A stretch of 35,732 nucleotides of DNA from positions 1 to 35,732 of the forward strand of contig JADYZP010000026.1 of assembly GCA_020853025.1 (NCBI GenBank), in the 5' to 3' direction. The DNA is from Burkholderiales bacterium (GTDB lineage Bacteria; Pseudomonadota; Gammaproteobacteria; Burkholderiales; Casimicrobiaceae). This document shows positions 1 through 7,541 of the stretch, in pieces. The translations under genes were made by a program, and so were the position numbers. The number at the start of each line of letters is the position of its first letter. Position 1 is the first letter of the stretch. The notes under the pieces are model-generated. The model made no database searches. It saw nothing but the letters and a program-made list of their open reading frames with translations, and was not told the DNA's origin.

Positions 1-2
1 AA

Positions 3-206
3 TTGTTGCCGGCCTACGCCTCCGAACTCAATCCGGTCGAAATGATTTGGGGCTACGCTAAAACCAACCCCTTGGCCAACTTCGCCCCGACCACCCTCGA
101 CGCGCTGATCGCGCGAACCAAGTCGGCTACGCAGATGATCGGTCAGGACCAGTCGCTGCTGCGGTCGATGCTCCGCCATGGTCCTCTTTCTTTGCGCCTA
201 AAATAG
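3..206 (+). CDS. IS630-family transposase, C-terminal end (partial)
   Basis: This is the last 67 residues of a transposase whose beginning lies left of the window. The start shows L-P-x-Y-A-S-E-L-N-P-V-E followed by W, the motif around the last catalytic acid of the IS630/Tc1 DDE domain (the E of NPVE). DDE transposases of this group cut and paste the element into TA dinucleotides. The stop codon at 204-206 lies inside the terminal inverted repeat, so the gene runs to the very end of the element. A second remnant of the same or a sister element, in opposite orientation, lies at 2122-2300. Family assignment is firm; whether the full gene is intact cannot be seen. Confidence 0.9.
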   Translation: MLPAYASELNPVEMIWGYAKTNPLANFAPTTLDALIARTKSATQMIGQDQSLLRSMLRHGPLSLRLK

Positions 207-229
207 GACATTATTTACGCAGTGTTCAA
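204..229 (+). repeat. Right terminal inverted repeat of IS630-type element (copy A)
   Basis: The end of the element reads taggacattatttac followed by gcagtgttcaa, then TA at 230-231, the expected target dinucleotide of the family. Its reverse complement matches the outer end of copy B (2273-2298) at about 25 of 29 positions, flanking bases included, which identifies both as ends of one element type. Confidence 0.8.
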
Positions 230-266
230 TAGCTGGCTACCGAAATCCCGGGGCGCCCACCGGCGC

Positions 267-294
267 TTGACAGTATGCATATGATATGCATAAT
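267..294 (+). promoter_or_regulatory. brnTA promoter with embedded operator dyad
   Basis: TTGACA at 267-272 and CATAAT at 289-294 are spaced by 16 bases. Between and overlapping them lies a perfect dyad of 9+1+9 bases (274-292, arms TATGCATAT and ATATGCATA). BrnA antitoxins of the ribbon-helix-helix type repress their own operon, so this dyad is the likely operator. The -10 box overlaps the ATG at 286, so if this promoter is used translation must start further downstream, for instance at CTG 301. That part is inference. Confidence 0.6.
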
Positions 295-567
295 AACGAG
301 CTGCAGATCGAATTCGATCCCGCGAAAGCTCGGGCGAATCTCGCCAAGCACAAGGTTAGCTTCGCCCACGCCGAGCAAGCCCTTCGCGATCCGTCTGCGG
401 TGACAGTCGAGGATCCAGATGCGCAGGGAGAGCGACGCTTCGTCACTCTGGGTCTGGACGCGCTTGGACGAATCTTGGTCGTTGTCTACACGCCACGCGG
501 AGATCGTGTCCGACTGATCTCAGCACGAAAAGCCAGCCGCGGTGAAGCGGCCCAATACTATGCGTAA
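286..567 (+). CDS. brnT: BrnT family type II toxin
   Basis: BrnT toxins are small RelE-fold ribonucleases that block translation and are neutralised by BrnA. The 93-residue product shows the family landmarks: F-D-P-x-K-A-x-x-N near the N-terminus, the K-H-K/G-V-S-F segment, E-R-F/R-F-V-T-L-G in the middle and the C-terminal R-V-R-L-I-S-A-R-K-A block. Length is normal for the family. The only ATG (286) sits inside the operator dyad and lacks a ribosome binding site, so the true start may be later (CTG 301). The stop overlaps brnA by 8 bases, giving coupled translation. The pair lies in an integron cassette whose beginning was removed by the IS630 element; the attC at 839-929 closes it. Confidence 0.9.
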   Translation: MHNNELQIEFDPAKARANLAKHKVSFAHAEQALRDPSAVTVEDPDAQGERRFVTLGLDALGRILVVVYTPRGDRVRLISARKASRGEAAQYYA

Positions 568-817
568 GCAATACGATTTCTCCAAAGGTAGGCGAGGCCC
601 GGTCATTGCCTCACCTGGAAAGACCCGAATAACGATGATGCTCGACGACGACATCATTGAGCACTTTCGTGCTGAAGCGGAGGTGAAAGGAACGGGGTAC
701 CAGACCATGATCAATGCCGCATTGCGAGTCCTCCTAACGAAATCACAAGGCCGCCCCAGAGACGATGAACCCGTCACGGTTGGCGTTTTGCGTAAGGTTC
801 TACGTGAAGAGTTGTAG
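560..817 (+). CDS. brnA: BrnA family antitoxin
   Basis: Antitoxin partner of BrnT. The 85-residue protein has the typical Y-D-F-S-K-G-x-R-G-P-V opening and the ribbon-helix-helix segment K-T-R-I-T-M-M-L-D-D-D followed by G-Y-Q-T-M-I-N-x-A-L-R, which binds DNA as a dimer. I start it at ATG 560, which overlaps the last codons of brnT, rather than at the in-frame ATG 542 deep inside brnT. It should repress the promoter at 267-294. The gene ends about 20 bases before the attC site. Confidence 0.9.
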   Translation: MRKQYDFSKGRRGPVIASPGKTRITMMLDDDIIEHFRAEAEVKGTGYQTMINAALRVLLTKSQGRPRDDEPVTVGVLRKVLREEL

Positions 818-838
818 ACGTAGCTCAACCAATCAGCC

Positions 839-929
839 GGCTAACCTCGCGTTCAACCGGACCCGCCGGTACGCGGCTTCGTGCTTGGCCACGTCGGTGA
901 TGGCGGGCCGGTCAACTTGATCGTTAGGT
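839..929 (+). other. attC recombination site 1
   Basis: An imperfect palindrome of about 90 bases runs from R'' GGCTAAC (839-845) through ctcgcgttcaaccgg to ccggtcaacttgatc and R' GTTAGGT (923-929). This is the R''-L''...L'-R' layout of integron attC sites, with cleavage expected between G923 and T924. The middle resembles the attC at 2897-2989 closely. Confidence 0.85.
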
Positions 930-950
930 GGCGCGCGAAACGGTGGCAAC

Positions 951-978
951 TTGACGTCATGACGTTATAGCGTTATGC
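951..978 (+). promoter_or_regulatory. Promoter and operator of RHH-RelE cassette
   Basis: TTGACG (951-956) and TTATGC (973-978) are 16 bases apart. A perfect 12-base palindrome ACGTCATGACGT covers 954-965, a probable antitoxin operator. Transcription would begin near 985, almost on the ATG at 987. Confidence 0.45.
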
Positions 979-1217
979 TGTCGGCCATGGATGATGCCAA
1001 GCGTGCGACGGTTTACTTTGAAACTGACGTTCACCAGGCGTTGCGATTGAAGGCGGCGGCGACCGACCGATCCATTTCCGACGTTGTCAACGAGGCCGTA
1101 AAGATTGCTCTCGCGGAGGACGCGGAGGACCTCGCTGCCTTCGACGAGCGAAAGGCCGAGCGAAGCGTGTCCTTCGAGTCCTTCGTCCGCGGCCTACGGC
1201 GACGTGGCCGAATATAA
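975..1217 (+). CDS. RHH-like antitoxin of a RelE-type pair
   Basis: The 80-residue product (76 if started at ATG 987) has a short N-terminal beta-strand A-T-V-Y-F-E followed by two helices (V-H-Q-A-L-R-L-K-A-A and S-I-S-D-V-V-N-E-A-V). This is the layout of ribbon-helix-helix antitoxins, and it has an acidic tail for toxin binding. ATG 987 is the better start because the promoter's -10 box overlaps ATG 975. The last 14 bases overlap the relE-like toxin. The pair fills the cassette between the attC sites at 839-929 and 1471-1556. Confidence 0.8.
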   Translation: MLSAMDDAKRATVYFETDVHQALRLKAAATDRSISDVVNEAVKIALAEDAEDLAAFDERKAERSVSFESFVRGLRRRGRI

Positions 1218-1476
1218 ACTGCTGATCAAGCCTTCCGCCGCGAAGGAGATCGAGGCCCTCGGCCAGAAGAAGGATCGTCAGCGGATCGTAGATCGCATCG
1301 CTGCGCTAGCGGCTCAGCCGCGCCCCAATGGATCCGAGAAGCTTGCTGGGACTGAGGGGCGCTACCGGATACGCCAAGGTGAATTTCGCATCGTCTATGC
1401 CGTTAATGACGCGAACCGGACAGTCGAAATTGTCAAGGTTGGGCACCGTGGCGAGGTCTATCGTGGCGCCACCTAA
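1204..1476 (+). CDS. RelE/ParE family toxin
   Basis: A 90-residue toxin starting at GTG 1204, inside the end of the antitoxin gene. It shows the RelE-family pattern: Y-K-L-L-I-K-P-S-A-A-K-E-I-E at the start, R-x-x-I-V-D-R-I in the helix, then L-x-G-T-E-G-R-Y-R-I-R-Q-G-E-F-R-I-V-Y and a C-terminal V-K-V-G-H-R-G-E-V-Y. RelE members cut mRNA on the ribosome and ParE members poison gyrase. The G-x-Y-R-I-R-x-G-x-F-R-I-V-Y block fits RelE better. The stop overlaps R'' of the following attC, as is common for cassette genes. Confidence 0.88.
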   Translation: MAEYKLLIKPSAAKEIEALGQKKDRQRIVDRIAALAAQPRPNGSEKLAGTEGRYRIRQGEFRIVYAVNDANRTVEIVKVGHRGEVYRGAT

Positions 1477-1556
1477 CCTCGCGTTCAACCGGACGCGTGT
1501 CCTCGCGCGTCCTTCGGCGCGCTCGGCACGCGCCGGTTAACTTGGTTCCGTTGGGC
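1471..1556 (+). other. attC recombination site 2
   Basis: R'' ACCTAAC (1471-1477), then ctcgcgttcaaccgg, a GC-rich variable stem and cgccggttaacttggttcc ending in R' GTTGGGC (1550-1556). R'' fits the RYYYAAC consensus. It ends the RelE cassette. Confidence 0.88.
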
Positions 1557-1785
1557 CGCCCGCAATACATTCAAGTCATGCGTAGCTCGCCACGTCAATC
1601 AACCGACACGTTGCGGCCAAGAGGTTCGCGCGGAGGCCAGCGCTGTCAGGCACCAGCAGCCAGGGTACCAGCGGTCTTCCAACCAGTCGCCTTGCGCAAC
1701 CGCGTTGGCGCTCGCGCCATCATGGGCTGTCCGTCCTTCGGCGGCCAGCGCACGCTCGCTTGCCGCGCACGGGGCAGGACCGGTA

Positions 1786-2097
1786 ACCCATGTCGATGTC
1801 GTCGTGATGGACGAGCTCGGGTACTTGCCCGTCAGCGCCAACGGCGGCGCGCTGCTGTTTCACCTGATCTCGAAACTGTACGAGCGAACCAGCCTGATCA
1901 TCACTACCAACCTGTCGTTCTCGGAGTGGGTCAAGGTGTTCGGCGATGGCAAGATGACCACCACACTGCTCGACCGCGTCACCCACCGCTGCGACATCAT
2001 CGAGACCGGAAACGGCAGCTATCGCCTCAAGAAACGCAATCAATCCGCGCCAAGCAACCGCAAATCCAAGGAGAAGATCCTCAAATCCAACCCCTGA
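1786..2097 (+). pseudogene. istB: istB, IS21 helper ATPase (5' truncated)
   Basis: Only the C-terminal 103 residues remain of a protein usually about 250 residues long. They begin just before the Walker B strand [11 protein letters not shown] and continue through L-L-F-H-L-I-S, the sensor strand [11 protein letters not shown] and [13 protein letters not shown]. The Walker A half is gone and the sequence before 1786 in this frame is unrelated, so the gene is dead. IstB is the AAA+ partner of the IstA transposase. Confidence 0.88.
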
Positions 2098-2134
2098 AAC
2101 CCCATACGGCCCTGCTCAGTTTTACGTGATCACA
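1786..2134 (+). mobile_element. IS21-type element remnant (istB 3' end plus right end)
   Basis: The truncated istB reading frame is followed after 25 bases by acgtgatcaca, with CA at 2133-2134 as the expected IS21 terminus; 'ctgctcag' just inside is also typical. The element interrupts the IS630 transposase gene on the minus strand, whose frame resumes at about 2135. The left part, with istA and the left end, is missing. The 230 bases between 1557 and 1785 match nothing I recognise. Confidence 0.65.
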
Positions 2135-2250
2135 CCTGCTCTGGTTTCGATGATCATTGACACCTCATGCGGCAGCAGCCCCTCTCTGAGCATCGTCAGC
2201 GCACGCAGGCGACGACGTTCCGGTTCCTGTGGACTTCCAGTCGGTCGCAT
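2122..2250 (-). pseudogene. IS630-family transposase N-terminal remnant (copy B)
   Basis: On the minus strand ATG 2250 opens a 42-codon frame beginning M-R-P-T-G-S-P-Q-E-P-E-R-R-R-L-R-A-L. This resembles the N-terminal helix-turn-helix start of IS630 transposases. A Shine-Dalgarno-like taggagg lies just upstream. After S-M-I-I-E-T the frame runs into the IS21 end and stops at 2122. The inverted repeat at 2273-2298 lies at the right distance upstream, so start and element end belong together. Confidence 0.7.
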
Positions 2251-2272
2251 GGCATACCTCCTACCCACGGTA

Positions 2273-2300
2273 TAGGACATTATTTACACAGGTCTCAATA
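2273..2300 (-). repeat. Left terminal inverted repeat of IS630-type element (copy B) and TA target
   Basis: Reads taggacattatttac then acaggtctcaa on the plus strand, followed by TA at 2299-2300. It matches the end of copy A (204-229). The bases after TA (gcttaatc then GTTAGCC) are the right arm of an attC site, so the element entered an attC. Confidence 0.75.
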
Positions 2301-2315
2301 GCTTAATCGTTAGCC
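2301..2315 (+). other. attC remnant (right end only)
   Basis: gcttaatc followed by R' GTTAGCC (2309-2315) equals the L'-R' end of the neighbouring attC sites (compare TAgcttggtcac-GTTAGGC at 2970-2989). The rest of the site was separated or lost when the IS630 element inserted at TA 2299-2300. Confidence 0.65.
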
Positions 2316-2346
2316 GTCACCACGCGAAGGTGCTACCATTTTCGCC

Positions 2347-2568
2347 ATGATCGATTGGTCCACCTGCCCTGCGGTTGAGCGAAACCCCGAACGTGTCAGC
2401 GGAGTCTGGGTGTTTCGCGGCACCCGCGTGCCGGTATCGGCGCTCTTTGAGAATCTTGAGGACGGTGCCCTAGTATCGCAGTTCGTCGAATGGTTCCCGG
2501 GTGTCACACTGGAACAAGCTCGTGCCGTCCTTGATCACGCCGCTAGAAGTGCGCTTGCTCCCGTATAA
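2347..2568 (+). CDS. DUF433 antitoxin (VapB45-like)
   Basis: The 73-residue product carries the DUF433 pattern: an opening with W-x-x-C/S-P, N-P-E-R-V-S-G-V-W-V-F-R-G-T-R-V-P-V-S-A-L-F, then E-x-G-x-x-V-x-x-F-V-E-W-F-P-G-V and the final helix E-Q-A-R-A-V-L-D-H-A. DUF433 proteins are small helix-turn-helix proteins that pair with DUF5615 PIN-like proteins as antitoxins. That is the arrangement here, with the next gene starting directly after the stop. It is the first gene of a cassette bounded by the damaged attC (2301-2315) and the attC at 2897-2989. Confidence 0.9.
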   Translation: MIDWSTCPAVERNPERVSGVWVFRGTRVPVSALFENLEDGALVSQFVEWFPGVTLEQARAVLDHAARSALAPV

Positions 2569-2889
2569 GTGCTTGTTCTCTTCGATCAAGGCACTCCCGA
2601 ACCCCTGCGTCACGCACTGACGCTTCACGAAGTTGCCACCGCGTATGAGCGCGGCTGGTCGAAGTTGAAGAATGGCGAATTACTGAACGCGGCCGAGAGG
2701 GAGAACTTCGCCGTGCTGGTCACTACTGACTCGAATCTCAAATACCAGCAGAACCTTGAATCCCGGCGAATCGCCGTTGTAGTCCTATCCTCGCCAAGTT
2801 GGCCGAGGATTCAGCGCGCCCTCGCGTCGATTACTCGCGCTGTGGATCGGGCCGCGGCGGGCACCTACAGCGAAGTTGAAATTCCATGA
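2569..2889 (+). CDS. DUF5615 PIN-like protein, probable toxin
   Basis: Starts at GTG 2569, immediately after the DUF433 stop, and encodes 106 residues. It shows the DUF5615 / Mut7-C-like features: L-F-D-Q-G-T-P near the N-terminus with a metal-binding aspartate, E-V-A-T-A-Y-E-R-G-W-S-x-L-K-N-G-E-L-L in the middle and L-V-T-T-D-S-N-L-K-Y-Q-Q-N-L holding the second acidic site. PIN-like nucleases of this family are paired with DUF433 antitoxins. Nuclease activity is inferred from the family. Confidence 0.88.
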   Translation: MLVLFDQGTPEPLRHALTLHEVATAYERGWSKLKNGELLNAAERENFAVLVTTDSNLKYQQNLESRRIAVVVLSSPSWPRIQRALASITRAVDRAAAGTYSEVEIP

Positions 2890-2896
2890 TCGTGAC

Positions 2897-2989
2897 GGCT
2901 AACCACGCGCTCAACCGGACGTGCCGGTACGCGGCTTCTTGCTTGGCCACGTCGGTGGCGGCGCGGCGGTTAGCTTGGTCACGTTAGGC
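2897..2989 (+). other. attC recombination site 3
   Basis: R'' GGCTAAC (2897-2903), cacgcgctcaaccgg, a stem nearly identical to that of attC site 1 (gccggtacgcggcttc, then gcttggccacgtcggtg), L' cggttagcttggtcac and R' GTTAGGC (2983-2989). Confidence 0.87.
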
Positions 2990-3012
2990 CACACGCCAAC
3001 CACGCTCCGTTC

Positions 3013-3046
3013 TTGACGAACTACGTCATTGCCGTATGATGACGCT
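3013..3046 (+). promoter_or_regulatory. Cassette-borne promoter of the higBA pair
   Basis: TTGACG (3013-3018) and TATGAT (3035-3040) are spaced by 16 bases. The expected start point is at or next to the A of the toxin ATG at 3047, so the mRNA would be leaderless; no Shine-Dalgarno sequence fits between them. CGTCAT and ATGACG half-sites flank the -10 box, a possible antitoxin operator. Confidence 0.55.
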
Positions 3047-3358
3047 ATGATCAGCTTCGTTGAAACCAAGCTGTTTACCCGCTTGGTGGAGCAGTACCTC
3101 ACAGACGAAGAGTATTTGTCGCTCCAGCGAGAGCTGATCGAAAATCCGGAGGTTGGTTCGGTTATTCCCGGCTCCGGTGGCGTTCGCAAGATGCGGTGAG
3201 GTATGGCAGGCCGCGGCAAGCGTGGTGGGCTGCGGGTTATCTACTTTCTACGAACCCGCCAAGGTCAGGCGTGGATGTTCACTCTGTATCCCAAGAATGT
3301 GGCGGATAACACTCCGGCCCATGTGCTTAGACAGATCAAGGACGAGATTGATGGCTAA
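3047..3358 (+). pseudogene. HigB/RelE-type toxin with one in-frame stop
   Basis: From ATG 3047 the frame reads M-I-S-F-V-E-T-K-L-F-T-R-L-V to G-S-G-G-V-R-K-M-R, then hits TGA at 3197-3199. It continues in the same frame G-M-A-G-R-G-K-R-G-G-L-R-V-I-Y-F to the stop at 3356-3358, overlapping the antitoxin start. Homologous HigB-like toxins have tryptophan after G-V-R-K-L/M-R, so a single TGG-to-TGA change explains the break. Without it the product would be about 103 residues, the usual length. The second half carries the catalytic-side residues, so the toxin is probably inactive. A sequencing error or reinitiation at ATG 3203 are the alternatives. Confidence 0.8.
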
Positions 3359-3629
3359 GGCCGTGGCAAGGCGCAATGTCGGCGCAGAGATTCTGGAGGG
3401 TCTGCGTGAGCTCAAGGGCGGTCATGCGAGGCGCGTAATTACACTGCAGGCAGTAGCAACTATTCGTGAGCGCACCGGTCTTTCGCAAGCTAAGTTTGCG
3501 TCGCTATTAGGGGTTTCGGTGCGCACGCTCCAGGAGTGGGAGCAAGGTCGCCGCGCACCGTCTGGAGCGGCGCGCACCTTGCTGATGGTGGCGGCCAAGA
3601 ATCCGCAAGCGCTGCTCGAGGTGGCGTAA
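3351..3629 (+). CDS. HigA-type XRE antitoxin
   Basis: A 92-residue DNA-binding antitoxin starting at ATG 3351, inside the end of the toxin frame. The C-terminal half is a helix-turn-helix of the XRE class: I-R-E-R-T-G-L-S-Q-A-K-F-A-S-L-L-G-V-S-V-R-T-L-Q-E-W-E-Q-G-R-R-x-P. The toxin-first order and the overlap are typical of higBA. The antitoxin is intact although its toxin partner has a stop codon, which is the expected order of decay. Confidence 0.9.
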   Translation: MAKAVARRNVGAEILEGLRELKGGHARRVITLQAVATIRERTGLSQAKFASLLGVSVRTLQEWEQGRRAPSGAARTLLMVAAKNPQALLEVA

Positions 3630-3633
3630 GCAT

Positions 3634-3723
3634 GTGGCGTTGCGGTCAACGCAGACGTGCCGGGCACGTCGTTCTCGCGGCGAGCTTCTGTGGCGGCACG
3701 CCGGTTATCTTGTATCGTTAGGC
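3634..3723 (+). other. attC recombination site 4
   Basis: A stem-loop region running from about gtggcgttgcggtcaacgc to gcgttgaccgcaac-like pairing partner ccggttatcttgtatc, ending in R' GTTAGGC (3717-3723). R'' is degenerate (GGCGTTG or, further left, GGCGTAAG), so the left boundary is approximate. It follows the antitoxin stop directly. Confidence 0.72.
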
Positions 3724-3728
3724 AACTT

Positions 3729-4154
3729 GTGACACTTGGTCCATCGCTCAGTCTGCTGCTCGCCAACGCAGTGCTGGTCGTTCACTTCGGCATTGCCGCG
3801 TTTGTCGTAGTCGGGCTGCTGCTCGTCATCGTGGGCAATCTTGAGCACTGGCGCTGGGTTAACAACGCCTGGTTTCGCATCGCTCACCTCGCCGCCATCG
3901 GAGTCGTCGTCGCCGAGTCTTGGCTCGGACTCGTGTGCCCTCTCACTACTTTCGAGATGTGGCTGCGTTCTCGCGCAGGCGAGGCGTCGTATGGCGGCGG
4001 CTTCATCGAGCACTGGCTTCAGCAGTTGCTTTATTACAGTGCACCTCCCTGGGTGTTTGCCGTGGTTTACACCGTGTTCGCCTTGCTGGTGCTCGCCACG
4101 TGGCGGTATTTTCCGCCACGCTTCAAAAGTCGGGGTCATGAACCAGTAGACTAA
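3729..4154 (+). CDS. DUF2784 membrane protein (cassette gene)
   Basis: A membrane protein of 141 residues starting at GTG 3729, only six bases after the attC R' box, as often seen for cassette genes. Hydrophobic segments lie near residues 8-35, 42-62 and 108-132. The DUF2784 signature is present: L-V-V-H-F-G-I-A-x-F-V-V-V-G, V-A-E-S-W-L-G-L-V-C-P-L-T-T-F-E-M-W-L-R and A-G-E-A-S-Y-G-G-G-F-I-E-H-W-L. The function of the family is unknown. Unlike most neighbouring cassettes it carries a single gene and no toxin-antitoxin pair. Confidence 0.85.
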   Translation: MTLGPSLSLLLANAVLVVHFGIAAFVVVGLLLVIVGNLEHWRWVNNAWFRIAHLAAIGVVVAESWLGLVCPLTTFEMWLRSRAGEASYGGGFIEHWLQQLLYYSAPPWVFAVVYTVFALLVLATWRYFPPRFKSRGHEPVD

Positions 4155-4263
4155 CCCCTCCATCGAGCGGACATCCAACAGCTCGCCGCGCTACATCACC
4201 GTTTCATTGTTGCTTTTGCGCGGCCAGCGGTCGGCTGCCGCTTATGTCTGTCGAACTTTAGGG
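4149..4263 (+). other. attC recombination site 5 (variant right end)
   Basis: R'' GACTAAC (4149-4155), then ccctccatcgagcggac and, at the far end, ccgcttatgtctgtcgaac, the arms of a common attC type. R' reads TTTAGGG instead of GTTRRRY, so the G next to the cleavage point is replaced by T. This may weaken recombination at this junction. Confidence 0.75.
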
Positions 4264-4279
4264 CTCATCGATACCTCAC

Positions 4280-4687
4280 ATGTCGAGTGCTGCGCATTTC
4301 ATCCTCTATGTCGCGGATCAAACGCGGAGCGCTGCATTCTACAAGGCAGTATTGGCCACGGAACCGCGCCTCAATGTTCCTGGAATGAGTGAGTTTCGTC
4401 TTCCCGGTGGAGCGATCTTGGGCATCATGCCGGAGAGCGACATACGCAAACTCCTTGGCCAAGGGCTCCCCGACCCGAGCAAGGGCCGGGGCATACCTCG
4501 ATCCGAACTCTATCTCTTGGTAGGCGATCCTAATGCTTACCATCAAAGGGCACTCGCCTGCGGTGCCACAGAACTGAGCCCCTTGCGGTACCGCGATTGG
4601 GGGCATTCAGTCGCCTACGTGCTTGATCCCGACTGTCATGTTCTGGCATTTGCCACGGCGCAAAGAGCAGGCCGCAATGTGGCGTAA
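4280..4687 (+). CDS. VOC family (glyoxalase/bleomycin resistance-like) protein
   Basis: A 135-residue single-domain protein of the vicinal-oxygen-chelate superfamily. Features are F-I-L-Y-V-A-D-Q-T-R-S-A-A-F-Y-K-A-V-L at the N-terminus, F-R-L-P-G-G-A-I-L-G-I-M-P in the first beta-alpha-beta unit, then E-L-Y-L-L-V-G-D-P-N-A-Y and the C-terminal W-G-H-S-V-A-Y-V-L-D-P-D-C-H-V-L-A-F-A. Members bind metals or sequester drugs such as bleomycin, or act as lyases and dioxygenases; the substrate cannot be told from sequence. Sole gene of its cassette; its stop overlaps R'' of the next attC. Confidence 0.9.
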   Translation: MSSAAHFILYVADQTRSAAFYKAVLATEPRLNVPGMSEFRLPGGAILGIMPESDIRKLLGQGLPDPSKGRGIPRSELYLLVGDPNAYHQRALACGATELSPLRYRDWGHSVAYVLDPDCHVLAFATAQRAGRNVA

Positions 4688-4765
4688 CCCGTCGCGCAAT
4701 GCAGACGTCCCGCATGCGGGGCTTCGCCCTCGCAGCGGACCACCGGTTAGCTCGTATCGTTGGGC
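4682..4765 (+). other. attC recombination site 6
   Basis: R'' GCGTAAC (4682-4688), cgtcgcgcaatgcagacgtc, a short hairpin head, then ccaccggttagctcgtatc and R' GTTGGGC (4759-4765). This is the last complete attC in the window. Confidence 0.85.
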
Positions 4766-4798
4766 CTCCTGCATTTGCGCCGTGCCTTTGCCGGAGAG

Positions 4799-5035
4799 AT
4801 GACCCACACTTATCGGGTTTACACGATGGGCAATTTTTCCGCAGTGATCGAACGCGACCCAGAGACCAGTCTTTTCGTGGGATTCGTCCCGGGGTTTGCG
4901 GGCGCACCCTCACAGGGCGCAACGCTCGATGAACTCGATGCCAATCTGCGAGAAGTCATCGCAATGCAATTGGAGGATAGCGAGCCGGTTTTAGAATCAG
5001 AGTTCGTCGGAGCCCAAGATGTCGTGGTCGCGTGA
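4799..5035 (+). CDS. HicB-like antitoxin, no HicA partner
   Basis: A 78-residue protein that I start at ATG 4799, behind ggagag. The partial RNase-H-like HicB fold is visible: Y-T-M-G-N-F-S-A-V-I-E-R-D-P-E-T-S-L-F-V-G-F-V-P-G-F-A-G-A, then G-A-T-L-D-E-L-D-A-N-L-R-E-V-I-A. HicB proteins neutralise the small RNA-binding toxin HicA. No HicA-like frame lies on either side, and there is no C-terminal DNA-binding domain. Solitary HicB-like proteins of this size are common in cassettes. No attC follows, so this cassette is truncated or forms the end of the array. Confidence 0.85.
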   Translation: MTHTYRVYTMGNFSAVIERDPETSLFVGFVPGFAGAPSQGATLDELDANLREVIAMQLEDSEPVLESEFVGAQDVVVA

Positions 5036-7481
<2,446 letters not shown>

Positions 7482-7541
7482 TTTGCAGAGTGCGAGCACC
7501 TTGTTATGCTGCGGACTCGATTCCCAGCAGGAGGCTGCGAC

